Shown one piece after another: positions 16,214 through 24,123 of a stretch of DNA of 33,558 nucleotides (positions are counted from its first letter, which is position 1; the number at the start of each line of letters is the position of its first letter). The notes beneath the pieces were generated by a model. It was not told the DNA's origin. It did not search any database and worked only from the letters and a program-made list of their open reading frames with translations. The stretch is from positions 1 through 33,558 of the forward strand of contig CAZINW010000022.1 of NCBI GenBank assembly GCA_964540765.1, in the 5' to 3' direction. A program made the translations under genes and the position numbers. This DNA is from CAZJLN01 sp964540765. Its GTDB lineage: Bacteria > Chloroflexota > Anaerolineae > Anaerolineales > Anaerolineaceae.

Positions 16214-16648
16214 TTAATCACCGCTCTCATCAATGCTTCCAGGTTGATTGAAATCCACAATCTCACCATGAATGTTGATGGTCACACGAAATCCCATCAT
16301 CCCCAGGTAGGCTCTACTGTCCTCAGGAATGCCTGTCTCCAATAATGCTTCAAATTGCTTGTCAGTGTTCTTCAATTGACTTTGGATCATGGCAACCGTA
16401 AAAATGTCCTCCTGCCCCAGCATCTTGGCAGTCTGTTCGCTCAGCAGGTCTTCATGCCCTTCAATCTGCTCGGTCAGCCGCTCCCATACCTGGCGGTCAA
16501 CCTGCTCGCTGGGGATATGCCTTAAAAACCCGGAATCATCCACCACGTAGAACACTTCCTGCCCTACCCTGGCAACGGAAACAGGATTATCGTTTTCATC
16601 AAATATTAAACCTTCAAATACTGCCCGGTTTACCAATACTTCCTCCAA
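16214..16648 (-). CDS. Hypothetical protein, 144 residues
   Basis: I do not recognise this protein. It is acidic and soluble, with no signal peptide, membrane helix or Cys pair. The N-terminal third (residues 1-50) looks beta-rich, with a GLIFDENDNPVSVARVG segment; the middle (50-105) is predicted helical and Gln/Glu-rich; the end has GFRVTINIHGEIVDF. Spacing (53 nt) and strand link it to the CnoX-like thioredoxin, so a part in protein quality control is possible but unproven. The codon pattern looks like real coding sequence. Confidence 0.65.
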   Translation of the reverse strand: MEEVLVNRAVFEGLIFDENDNPVSVARVGQEVFYVVDDSGFLRHIPSEQVDRQVWERLTEQIEGHEDLLSEQTAKMLGQEDIFTVAMIQSQLKNTDKQFEALLETGIPEDSRAYLGMMGFRVTINIHGEIVDFNQPGSIDESGD

Positions 16649-16694
16649 AACTAAACTTGTTTAGGATATTATAACGATGAAATATAAATTTTGA

Positions 16695-16726
16695 ATTAAC
16701 AATGTTCTACATTAACAATGTTCTAC
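16695..16726. repeat. Perfect 16-bp tandem duplication
   Basis: ATTAACAATGTTCTAC occurs twice head to tail in the 111-bp gap between the L,D-transpeptidase stop and the hypothetical gene. Probably slippage; no regulatory role is evident. Confidence 0.7.
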
Positions 16727-16759
16727 GAAACTCAAGATCAAGCTTAATGGTAACCTGAT

Positions 16760-17791
16760 TCATACAATCTTGACGCGTGTGGCATTGGGATCTTCAAGAA
16801 TATATTGATTGCTTGGCACACAAGGCAGTGTCCAGCAATAGATCCATTTGGCTGCCTGAGGGGTCATATTGATACAGCCGTGACTCATGGGAACACCAAA
16901 ATTATTATGCCAGTAGGTGCCGTGAAATGCAATCCCATCGCCCGTAAAATAACTCACCCATGGCACACCTGGCAGGTCAAATCCTGAGAATCTATCCGAG
17001 GCTGGGCTTGCCATATGGCGGCATGGTCGCTTAATATAGGTACGGAACTGCCCCTTTGGCGTATAGTAGTACCCTTCAGAATTGATCGTACCGCTGGATA
17101 TCTTTGCCATGAAAACTTCACGCTTGTCTTCGTAAGCTCTCACTGTTTGCTGTGAAAGGTCCACCAGCAGCCACTTTGTATCAGGATCCACATCCGGGGA
17201 AATAGGTTGCAGTTCATCCTCATCCACAAGGCGTACAGCATAAGCGCGCACGAAGTACGAACGATTGCTCCGGTCATCCAATACCCGGTACCAGGGTACT
17301 CCCCAGTCATCCCTCAGGCGTTCCTGCACCCAAAATGTCGCAGCATAATAGAACCGGTATACCACACGGGTTCCCCTCACCTTGTCATACGCGTCAATAT
17401 AAGGCACTGATATCTCTCCCAGTCGACCTTCCTCCGGAATATGCCCATTGGATACCTGGTTCACCCTCCTGACGGGTTGAATAAAACTGGCGGGAGCAAA
17501 TCCTATTTCTCCCAACTCATACCATAAGCGATTTTGTCCGTTTTTATCATCAATGGCTATTTCTTTGACTGGGAAAACCTCATCCAGGTATACATGCTTG
17601 ACCTTCTCTGAAATCAGGGACGGAGACGGATATACGGCAACTCCATTGCGGGTCACTCTCCCAAAGAGTTGATCTTTTGTGAAACTTGAGCTACTCACAC
17701 CCTGCGGAAGTATTGACGCAGCAAAACCCAGCCCCAATAATTTTAAAAAGTCCCGTCTTGAAGGGTTGCGGGTGAGATCAGAAAAAGACAT
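16760..17791 (-). CDS. Tat-exported L,D-transpeptidase (YkuD domain)
   Basis: A 343-residue L,D-transpeptidase, the class that makes 3-3 peptidoglycan cross-links or anchors proteins to the wall. The N-terminus has a textbook twin-arginine signal (SRRDFLKLLG then a hydrophobic stretch ending ILPQG), so export of a folded protein is predicted. SH3-like wall-binding regions lie in the middle. The catalytic YkuD motif reads HGTYWHNNFG...SHGCIN with nucleophile Cys306. The ATG at 17791 is chosen because it puts the Tat signal at the start and lies 4 nt after the upstream stop; an in-frame ATG at 17839 would overlap that gene. Last gene of the amidase/L,D-transpeptidase operon. Confidence 0.92.
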   Translation of the reverse strand: MSFSDLTRNPSRRDFLKLLGLGFAASILPQGVSSSSFTKDQLFGRVTRNGVAVYPSPSLISEKVKHVYLDEVFPVKEIAIDDKNGQNRLWYELGEIGFAPASFIQPVRRVNQVSNGHIPEEGRLGEISVPYIDAYDKVRGTRVVYRFYYAATFWVQERLRDDWGVPWYRVLDDRSNRSYFVRAYAVRLVDEDELQPISPDVDPDTKWLLVDLSQQTVRAYEDKREVFMAKISSGTINSEGYYYTPKGQFRTYIKRPCRHMASPASDRFSGFDLPGVPWVSYFTGDGIAFHGTYWHNNFGVPMSHGCINMTPQAAKWIYCWTLPCVPSNQYILEDPNATRVKIV

Positions 17792-17795
17792 GGCT

Positions 17796-18824
17796 TTAAT
17801 AATGAATATTGACCAGGATACCCACGTAAGCCCAGTCATACAGCCAGGCAGCTTCTGATGTGCGCATGTTCACACAACCATGGCTCATAGGTTGACCAAA
17901 ATTGTCATGCCAGTATGTCCCGTGGATGCCATAGCCATCGTAAAAATACATGGTATAGGGCACATCCAGCAGATAATAACCAGGTCCGATCATATCGGCA
18001 TACAGATGTTTAACGTAGACATAATATTGACCTGTAACCGTAGGCGTGGCAGGCAGACCGGTCGAAACCAAAAATGATGCAACCACTTGATCGTCAACAT
18101 AAGCATAAAGTGTTTGATAAGAAAGATCAACATCGATCCACTTTGTGCCTTCAATTGGCTCAACAATTTCTGTTTCTGTTGGATAGTATTCCTCGGTTTC
18201 AGTCGGAATTAACGTTGCAGTATCTGCCGGAGTTGATGTAAATGTGGCTGTAAAGGTGGGTGTAAAAGCAGGAGTCAGCGTGGGCGTATGGGTCGGTGTC
18301 GGCGTCACGGTAGGAGTATGGGTCGATGTGGGTGTCAGCGAAGGTTTAAATAACACTGTCGCGACAGCCACACTTTCATAAGCACGGGCGGAAGCTGATG
18401 GCAAAGGCAGTAAATCGAAAAAATAAACAGCAGCGGCTGCCAGCAAGATAGCCAAAATCACCCACAACCAGACCAGTTGATGTTTTACCCGGGTCAATGT
18501 CCTGGGTGAGGGCAGGTCTTCCGCTGAAAGAACAAACTCATGTTTCCACCGTGCTGCATTACTTTGCCGCATACGTTGGATCGCCCACTGCATGGCTTCG
18601 CGTGCATGGGGGTTGTTTGGCTCAATCGCCAGCGCATTTTTGATGTAAACCACGCTGGCTTGAGGTTCTGAAAGACCACCTAAAATGAGCAGCGCTTCAG
18701 CATTGTGTGGGTCAAGGGTGATTGCATGCCTTGCCAATCGTCTGGCTGAGATGCGATCATTACGCCGAAGGGCTTCCTTGGCGTCCCTGACTGATTGGCG
18801 GGCTGCTTCAATTTCAGGAGTCAT
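17796..18824 (-). CDS. TPR-like, membrane-anchored L,D-transpeptidase with Thr/Pro linker
   Basis: A 342-residue membrane protein in four parts. A cytoplasmic helical TPR-like region (1-95) is followed by one transmembrane helix (about 115-136). An extended Thr/Pro-rich linker built of TPT repeats (about 160-205) crosses the wall, and a C-terminal YkuD domain has HGTYWHDNFG...SHGCVN and nucleophile Cys317. The type II-like topology places the transpeptidase outside the membrane and the TPR inside, which could link wall cross-linking to a cytoplasmic partner (inference). It lies 6 nt after the amidase gene and 4 nt before the second L,D-transpeptidase. Confidence 0.9.
   Translation of the reverse strand: MTPEIEAARQSVRDAKEALRRNDRISARRLARHAITLDPHNAEALLILGGLSEPQASVVYIKNALAIEPNNPHAREAMQWAIQRMRQSNAARWKHEFVLSAEDLPSPRTLTRVKHQLVWLWVILAILLAAAAVYFFDLLPLPSASARAYESVAVATVLFKPSLTPTSTHTPTVTPTPTHTPTLTPAFTPTFTATFTSTPADTATLIPTETEEYYPTETEIVEPIEGTKWIDVDLSYQTLYAYVDDQVVASFLVSTGLPATPTVTGQYYVYVKHLYADMIGPGYYLLDVPYTMYFYDGYGIHGTYWHDNFGQPMSHGCVNMRTSEAAWLYDWAYVGILVNIHY
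18240..18345 (-). repeat. Low-complexity coding repeat (Thr/Pro linker)
   Basis: Repeated GGTGT/GGGTGT-type units on the plus strand encode the TPT-rich linker of the L,D-transpeptidase on the minus strand. Such DNA is prone to length change, so the linker may differ in length between strains. Confidence 0.6.
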
Positions 18825-18830
18825 GATTCT

Positions 18831-19688
18831 CTACGGTGTTGGGGTCGGGGAGATCGTCTCGTTATTCAGGTAACACTGAACGCCAGCCACAATGCCATCA
18901 GCAATCTTTTCAGGTTCATTCGTCAGGATTTCCATATCAAGGTTTAGAAAACCAATTTCAATGATCGCTGCAGTTGTAAGTGGATTGATCTCATCAAAGG
19001 CATGGTAATAAGTCATATCATCAGTGATGGATTGATAATGGTAAGTCATGTTGGTTGTGGCTGCATAACGGTCAGAAATGCAGTTGACCAGACGGGTTGA
19101 ATTCTCAAATTTCTTTTCAGATAATGCACTTGCCACCTTAAAACCTGTGGCGAGATCATTGATATACTCACAGGAATCCGCGTGGATTGAGAGCAAAACA
19201 ATACCCTTATAGTCCTGCAAGCGATCATCAAATTCCTCAAGTAGATCAACTTCGTAGCCCAATTTAACCAGTCGCTGTTGAACCAGGGTGGCAATCGTGC
19301 TGTTGACGTCCACTTCCCGCAATCCATTACTGCATACCGCACCGCTGTCGTTACCCAAATGTCCAACCACAAGGCCAATACGATTTGTTGGAAAGTCAAT
19401 GGGGGTTCCTTCAACGGAAGGCTCTTCCTCTTCATTGCTGACAATTTGAGGTTGAATGGCTGCTTCAATGCGCTGTTCAAGGCTTTGAGAGAGCAGGCTG
19501 CCTGGCGTCCAGATAGTGAACAAGGTCGCAACGACAAAAGCTGTCATTATCATGGTCATGATCATACGCCATGTCGTCATGGCTGGTCGCTGTTTTTCCT
19601 GGCTTTCAGGTGAAGGATTTGATTCACCAGTCTCATTTTGGACAGGTTCTTCTGGTTCAGTGCTATTTGGGGTAAAATTATCTTCCAT
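18831..19688 (-). CDS. Membrane-anchored N-acetylmuramoyl-L-alanine amidase (amidase_3)
   Basis: A 285-residue zinc amidase that cleaves the bond between MurNAc and the stem peptide. An acidic cytoplasmic N-terminus (1-38) is followed by one transmembrane helix (about 42-62), a linker, and the amidase_3 domain (about 100-275). Zinc and catalytic residues are visible as VVGH, GLREVDVN (Glu), SIHADSC (His) and the late Glu of IIEIGFLN. The tail ends in a short TPTP segment. First gene of a three-gene wall operon with two L,D-transpeptidases, so hydrolysis and 3-3 cross-linking are probably co-expressed. Confidence 0.92.
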   Translation of the reverse strand: MEDNFTPNSTEPEEPVQNETGESNPSPESQEKQRPAMTTWRMIMTMIMTAFVVATLFTIWTPGSLLSQSLEQRIEAAIQPQIVSNEEEEPSVEGTPIDFPTNRIGLVVGHLGNDSGAVCSNGLREVDVNSTIATLVQQRLVKLGYEVDLLEEFDDRLQDYKGIVLLSIHADSCEYINDLATGFKVASALSEKKFENSTRLVNCISDRYAATTNMTYHYQSITDDMTYYHAFDEINPLTTAAIIEIGFLNLDMEILTNEPEKIADGIVAGVQCYLNNETISPTPTP

Positions 19689-19885
19689 GGTTTAATCATG
19701 CCTTGTTTATTTGATAATTATTTTAACTACCAGCCTTTTTCTTTATTATTTTAACACCTTCCAGCTATAATTGATATGAGCATTTGTGAAAATATTCGTC
19801 TCATGATCGTTATGATTCGATGCATGTTGGAATCTGATCAACCATTAGATGTAAGTAATTCACCTATAGGAGGTGTGCAATTGCC

Positions 19886-20458
19886 ATGCCAGAAAAACTG
19901 AATGCCCAGGAAAGAACTATCCTTCTGAGAATTGCCAGACAGGCAATCACTTCTGTTGTTCAAAAACAACCGCTTGAAAAAATTGATCTTAATGCGCTTC
20001 CAGAAAGTATGCGCTTGAAGGGTGCATCTTTTGTCACGCTGACAACGAAAGGCAATTTACGAGGGTGCATCGGCGCCCTTGAGGCATACCAGCCTTTGGC
20101 GCTGGATGTTCAGGAACACGCCATCGCAGCTGCCATCCAGGACTATCGCTTTCAACCAGTGCAGGGGTCTGAACTCGCAGAGATTCAAATAGAGATTTCC
20201 CGCCTTACAGCACCAGAAAAATTGGATTACAACGATCTTGAAGAACTTATCCAACAGCTTCGTCCCAGGATCGATGGGGTCATCTTGAGCGACAGTCATC
20301 GCCGGGCAACTTTCCTCCCCCAGGTATGGGAAAAACTCCCCGATCCAACAGTCTTCTTGAGCCAGCTTTGCCTTAAAATGGGTGCTTCACCCAACCTCTG
20401 GAAAAGACAGCACTTGGAAGTTTTAACCTACCAGGTCGAGGAGTTCCATGAAGCTTGA
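19886..20458 (+). CDS. AMMECR1-domain protein
   Basis: A 190-residue AMMECR1-fold protein with the invariant LRGCIG motif (about residues 58-63) and the family's YRFQPV and WEKLPDP segments. In many bacteria AMMECR1 is fused to or beside a MEMO-like protein and a radical SAM enzyme; neither partner is in this window, so its role here is unknown. The start follows a strong AGGAGGTG, whose last five bases can pair with CACCT just upstream (19861-19875), a small hairpin that could partly hide the ribosome binding site. Confidence 0.92.
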   Translation: MPEKLNAQERTILLRIARQAITSVVQKQPLEKIDLNALPESMRLKGASFVTLTTKGNLRGCIGALEAYQPLALDVQEHAIAAAIQDYRFQPVQGSELAEIQIEISRLTAPEKLDYNDLEELIQQLRPRIDGVILSDSHRRATFLPQVWEKLPDPTVFLSQLCLKMGASPNLWKRQHLEVLTYQVEEFHEA

Positions 20459-20491
20459 AGCTGACTTCCCCAAGCTCAGAATTTAACCAAG

Positions 20492-21154
20492 CTACAATTC
20501 GGCTTCAGCCAACTTTGGCGTATTGGACATGTTGTATGCCTGACCAATCAGGTGATGATATGCCAACCCTGCATAAATACTCAAAACCACCATTGCCAGG
20601 GGGTTTACAACACCCAGGATGATCATGGATTGCGTCAAAAAATTACCGCAAAACACCAGCAGCCAGGAGCTGAAAGATTTTTTAAGCATGCCAAAGATCT
20701 CTTTAAAATTCAAACCTGCTTTGAAATCATCTTTGGCGATGAAATTGGCAATCGCAATAGGTAAAATTAAAGTGATCAATACTCCCAACAGGACCATTAA
20801 TAGGACAAAACATACCATGCTGATGGTGGTAAGGGTATAAATAACATTTCGATCGATGGATTCTAAAATGAGATTCAGAATGGTCATGATGAGCGCAAAG
20901 ATCAGCACTGGAACCATGTAAATCAACTGCAGAAGAAAGAGCTTCCACCCTCTCGTAAGATCTGTACTAAAGTCCAGCTCAGGTACTAAAACATCGTCGT
21001 CACCCTCAATCACATTTTTTGTTACTTTCGCAAAATACCCATTAAAAATGAAGATCCCGATTACCGGAATGAAGAGGGTCCATGCCATTCCAAGCAGCTT
21101 TTTGAACCATTTCGGGTCATTCGCCATAAAACTAAATGCCTGTTTAAATTTCAT
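20492..21154 (-). CDS. DUF4013-family integral membrane protein
   Basis: A 220-residue membrane protein with about five hydrophobic segments. The N-terminus has the DUF4013 pattern: FSFMANDPKWFKKLLGMA, then a GY motif, a LPELDF-like acidic loop and a GWKLFLLQLIY segment. The family is widespread in archaea, Chloroflexota and Firmicutes and has no established function. It is convergent with the AMMECR1 gene (33 nt apart) and stands alone on its strand. Confidence 0.8.
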   Translation of the reverse strand: MKFKQAFSFMANDPKWFKKLLGMAWTLFIPVIGIFIFNGYFAKVTKNVIEGDDDVLVPELDFSTDLTRGWKLFLLQLIYMVPVLIFALIMTILNLILESIDRNVIYTLTTISMVCFVLLMVLLGVLITLILPIAIANFIAKDDFKAGLNFKEIFGMLKKSFSSWLLVFCGNFLTQSMIILGVVNPLAMVVLSIYAGLAYHHLIGQAYNMSNTPKLAEAEL

Positions 21155-21261
21155 CTTTCTGACTCCTTATAAAATCAATTGAATAAAAAGGGACTCTGAT
21201 TATTTTAAACACACACTTGAACAAGAAATAATCTATTGTATGTGCATCCAATATTTTTGGA

Positions 21262-21534
21262 TTATAGCTGAATGAACTCTGCCACATTCAGCACAAAAAT
21301 GGTGGCGCGCTTTTGTTTCGGGTCTGACGGTGGGGTACAGTGTTCACGGATGATCTCCAGCGCTCTTTGAACGCGGTCATCCTCAACACCGATCAATAAC
21401 GTGCTCCTCCCGCTTCTCAGGAACCCACCCGTGGATGCGATAAACGTCACCCTGAATGCCTCACCGGTCAGGGTGCGCGAAACCGCATCGTTGTCTTCAT
21501 CCCTAACAATGGCAATGATCAGTTTCATCGTCAA
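21262..21534 (-). CDS. Cyclic-di-AMP receptor-like protein (PstA/DarA, DUF970), copy 2
   Basis: A 90-residue PII-like protein. The core KLIIAIVRDED...FRVTFIASTGGFLRSGRSTLLIGVED is very close to the ligand-binding stretch of PstA/DarA, including the Arg and Thr of FRVT and the STGGFLR loop. Such trimeric proteins bind c-di-AMP and relay it to unknown targets. It is shorter than the usual 109 residues, mainly in the large loop. It overlaps the upstream paralogue by 4 nt (ATGA), so the two are translated together and could form mixed trimers (inference). No diadenylate cyclase gene is in the window. Confidence 0.87.
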   Translation of the reverse strand: MTMKLIIAIVRDEDNDAVSRTLTGEAFRVTFIASTGGFLRSGRSTLLIGVEDDRVQRALEIIREHCTPPSDPKQKRATIFVLNVAEFIQL

Positions 21535-21875
21535 ATTTCCTCATGAAGTTCAATATCGAGTGAAAAAATGCTGACACCGCCAACTGTGACAGGTGTCGGC
21601 ATGGGCATAGGCAAAGGTGCATTTTCAACTGGTACAGCAATGAAAGCGACGCGCTTACGACAGGTCTTTTCCAGCAGTTCTTTTGCCCTCGATACCAGGT
21701 TTTCAGTGACACCCATTAGCAGGGTTACGTTCCGCTGTCCTAAAAATCCCCCCACGCTTGGCAACCGCGTAACAGAAAAGGATTCATTCTCAAGTACATC
21801 CACAACAATTTCACTATCCTGTGACTGGACAACGGCAATCAGCAATTTCTCTTGAGAGGCGTTTTCTGTATTCAT
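21531..21875 (-). CDS. Divergent cyclic-di-AMP receptor-like protein (PstA/DarA), copy 1
   Basis: A 114-residue paralogue of the following gene. The same core is present (LLIAVVQSQD...FSVTRLPSVGGFLGQRNVTLLMGVTE) but the Arg of FRVT is Ser here and the conserved STGGF is SVGGF, so nucleotide affinity or specificity may differ. It has a Pro/Met-rich loop (PLPMPMPTP, about residues 87-95) before the last strand. First of the two-gene unit; no clear promoter is assigned in the 323-bp gap upstream, which holds a nested inverted repeat. Confidence 0.85.
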   Translation of the reverse strand: MNTENASQEKLLIAVVQSQDSEIVVDVLENESFSVTRLPSVGGFLGQRNVTLLMGVTENLVSRAKELLEKTCRKRVAFIAVPVENAPLPMPMPTPVTVGGVSIFSLDIELHEEI

Positions 21876-22198
21876 GTCATCACACTTGGTTAATTAAAAT
21901 TTCTTGCTTTTAATACTCTCACCAAAGATTAACGAATTTCCTGATTTAAGTATACCTCAAAGTGTGCCAGTATAAATTGGTTTCCACAAGAAATGCATAG
22001 GCGGACGTGTAATGATCGCAAAGAACGCAATGTTCACAACATTCGCAAGCGTTTTTACACACACCCTGATCTTGCACTATCCTAAATCGTTTAGCCGTTT
22101 AGTTGGCAAAGTTTAGTATACATTAAAAACGGATAAAACCATTTCACAAAAAGTCAATATTCCAAAAATACAATTAATTTCCACGAAAAACTCGGCAA
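21876..22198. other. Structured gene-free stretch upstream of the PstA-like pair
   Basis: This 323-bp gap contains a nested inverted repeat at 22007-22060: outer GTGTAA/TTACAC, middle AACGC/GCGTT, inner AATGTT-CAC-AACATT. A 43-codon minus-strand frame (21946-22077, GTG start, no good ribosome binding site) encodes a Cys-rich peptide with the pattern C-x3-C-x-C-C-x2-C-x2-C. Neither is recognised. It could be a leader RNA, a micro-protein or chance. Confidence 0.4.
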
Positions 22199-22648
22199 TT
22201 AATCAAACCAGTTAACAACCATATCCTCCAGGTCCACATCGTCAATATCCTCTTCATTAATCACTTTACCCTTGATGCTGATCCCTGCCATAGCCACGCT
22301 CTTCGCATCGCCAGAAATAAGTGGGTGCCACCATGCCAGGTCTTTGCCATTTGCCACCTGTCGGTAGGCACAACTTTCAGGCAGCCAACTGAATTCCAGC
22401 ACGTTCTTGGGCGTTAGGAAAACGCAATCAGGCACCAGTTCATGTCGTTTTTCATAATCCATGCAGTGGCAGGTTTCCAGATCGAAATACCTGCAAACTA
22501 TGTTAGTGTAATAGACCACTTTCGATTTATCATCCATCAATTTAAGCAGGCAACACTTTCCGCAGCCATCGCAAAGGGATTCCCATTCCTCTTGTGATAA
22601 TGCTTCCAGTTTTCTTTCTTTCCAAAATTGCTTTACTTCTGTGTCCAT
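22199..22648 (-). CDS. YcgN/UPF0260-like CxxCxxCC protein
   Basis: A 149-residue Cys-rich protein of the CxxCxxCC superfamily, closest by eye to UPF0260 YcgN. The CDGCGKCCLLKL motif sits at about residues 26-37, followed by conserved Cys in the YTNIVCRYFDLETCHCMDY segment and LPESCAYR. The family probably binds zinc or an iron-sulfur cluster; no reaction is established. The best-known members are proteobacterial, so presence here may reflect transfer or simply a wider distribution. Single gene, partly overlapped only by a spurious upstream extension of the capA-like frame. Confidence 0.85.
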   Translation of the reverse strand: MDTEVKQFWKERKLEALSQEEWESLCDGCGKCCLLKLMDDKSKVVYYTNIVCRYFDLETCHCMDYEKRHELVPDCVFLTPKNVLEFSWLPESCAYRQVANGKDLAWWHPLISGDAKSVAMAGISIKGKVINEEDIDDVDLEDMVVNWFD

Positions 22649-22777
22649 TTCTTGTTTGATGTCCCTTCAAAGTTCATCGCTTATGCACAAGCTATCATCT
22701 GGTTTGTTTTTGGTGCAAATAAATATAAAATTCTTTTGATTGCACCTTCAATTATAATAAAGACCAACGGGATTCCG

Positions 22778-23881
22778 ATGATAAAAGCGAGCAAATTTTC
22801 ACACAAAAATCTGGTGCCTTGGTTTAGTTTACTGTTTTTACTATTGAGTTCAAGCGCCTGCCAACCTGCCTCTGGGAAGGATGTTGAAGTCTCCACGCCA
22901 ACCGCACTTCCGCCGCATTCAATTGAGATAAAAACCGCTATGCCAACTTTGATGCCAGTTCAAACTTTTACTCCCGAAGCCATTCCAACGATAACAGCCA
23001 CGCTGCAAACGACGCCGACCATGCAGGTACATCTCATGGCAGTCGGTGATATCATGCTCGGCAGGACAGTGGGGGACCTGATCCTGACATCAGGTGCTGA
23101 TCAACCATTCGTGCACGTAGCAGATCTTCTAAACAGCGCTGACGTCACCATCGGCAATCTCGAATCTCCCATCAGTCTCCGTGGCGAGCCTGAAGACAAA
23201 GCATACACATTTCGTGCTCCGCCGGAGTCTGCCACCTCTCTCAGTCTGGCTGGCTTTGACTTGGTGAACCTGGCAAACAACCATGCACTTGATTATGGTA
23301 AGGCTGCATTTATCGATACCTTACAGGCCCTGTCAGACCAAAACATTGTCTATACAGGCGCAGGCATGGATGAAAAATCCGCACAAACACCCGTCTTCAT
23401 TGAACGAAACGGGCTTCGCATCGCTTTCCTGGGATACCTGGATATCCCCGTTTGGAAGTATGACTACACGCAATGGCAGGCCACAACTGATCAGCCAGGA
23501 GTCGCCTGGGGATTCCACTATGATATCATCGGGGGTGTCAAAAAAGCCAGCGCTGCGGCTGACATCGTCATTGTCATGATGCATTTTGGCAATGAATATG
23601 AAGCCGTTGTATCCCAGGCGCAGATCAATACCGCGCATGCCGCCATTGATGCTGGTGCAGATCTCGTGATTGGCTCTCACCCACATGTCCTGCAAACCAT
23701 CGAGTTATACAAGGATGGCTTGATCGCTTACAGCCTTGGCAACTTTGTCTTTGACCAATTCTATGATGCTGCCAACAAAACTGCCATCCTGAGCGTGCAC
23801 CTCTCCCCCAATGGTATCGAAAGCTATGAACTCATCCCTGTACAAATCCAGACGGATGGGCGCCCTGCCATCACTGAATAA
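22778..23881 (+). CDS. CapA-family metallophosphatase-like lipoprotein
   Basis: A 367-residue exported protein. From the ATG at 22778 a basic start and hydrophobic core end in the lipobox SSAC, so a lipoprotein is predicted; the frame's earlier ATG at 22628 would place 50 unrelated residues before this signal. A Thr/Pro-rich linker follows. The CapA/PgsA-type calcineurin-like domain has VGDIMLGR, IGNLESP, LANNHALDYG, MMHFGNEY, GSHPHVLQ and YSLGNFVFDQ. Members act in poly-gamma-glutamate or capsule handling, but no pgsBC/capBC genes are near, so the substrate is open. Confidence 0.9.
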   Translation: MIKASKFSHKNLVPWFSLLFLLLSSSACQPASGKDVEVSTPTALPPHSIEIKTAMPTLMPVQTFTPEAIPTITATLQTTPTMQVHLMAVGDIMLGRTVGDLILTSGADQPFVHVADLLNSADVTIGNLESPISLRGEPEDKAYTFRAPPESATSLSLAGFDLVNLANNHALDYGKAAFIDTLQALSDQNIVYTGAGMDEKSAQTPVFIERNGLRIAFLGYLDIPVWKYDYTQWQATTDQPGVAWGFHYDIIGGVKKASAAADIVIVMMHFGNEYEAVVSQAQINTAHAAIDAGADLVIGSHPHVLQTIELYKDGLIAYSLGNFVFDQFYDAANKTAILSVHLSPNGIESYELIPVQIQTDGRPAITE

Positions 23882-23907
23882 GAGGTATCTAAATAGAACG
23901 TGTTACG

Positions 23908-23950
23908 ACACATCTTTTCCTTTCACCTTTTATCGAAAGGAGATATGTGT
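23908..23950 (+). terminator. Hairpin after the CapA-like gene
   Basis: An imperfect stem pairs ACACAT (23908-23913) with ATGTGT (23945-23950) and CCTTTC (23919-23924) with GAAAGG (23935-23940), followed by ATTTTACC. Probably a terminator, though the T tract is short. Confidence 0.5.
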
Positions 23951-23992
23951 ATTTTACCTTGCTTAAACTGAATAATCCCAAAAATCAGCCTG

Positions 23993-24018
23993 TATTGGCA
24001 CGGCATGCCGTGCCAATA
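23993..24018. repeat. Perfect 26-bp palindrome
   Basis: TATTGGCACGGCA is followed directly by its exact reverse complement, with no loop. It lies in the 242-bp gap between the CapA-like gene and yjjX. GGCACGGCATGCCGTGCC-type palindromes are interspersed repeats in various bacterial genomes as far as I recall; copy number here cannot be judged from one window. Confidence 0.7.
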
Positions 24019-24123
24019 TCCAAAGTTCGAGTGCGCTTCGAGCGAGTAAGGTGCAGTTACAAACGGTTAGTTTTTCCTAACGACCATCGACAGTTTTCTT
24101 TCATAACCCCTATCCCCTATCGG

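Noticed and set aside
18240..18345. Possible CRISPR or minisatellite in the GGGTGT-rich stretch.
   Set aside because: Units are irregular, have no spacers, and translate to the Thr/Pro linker of an L,D-transpeptidase.
14545..20458. Idea that the LigB-type dioxygenase is the MEMO partner of AMMECR1.
   Set aside because: The dioxygenase has YgiD motifs, lies more than 4 kb away on the other strand, and no radical SAM gene is present.
22628..22777. N-terminal 50-residue extension of the CapA-like protein.
   Set aside because: It would bury the lipoprotein signal and overlaps the start of the divergent YcgN-like gene.
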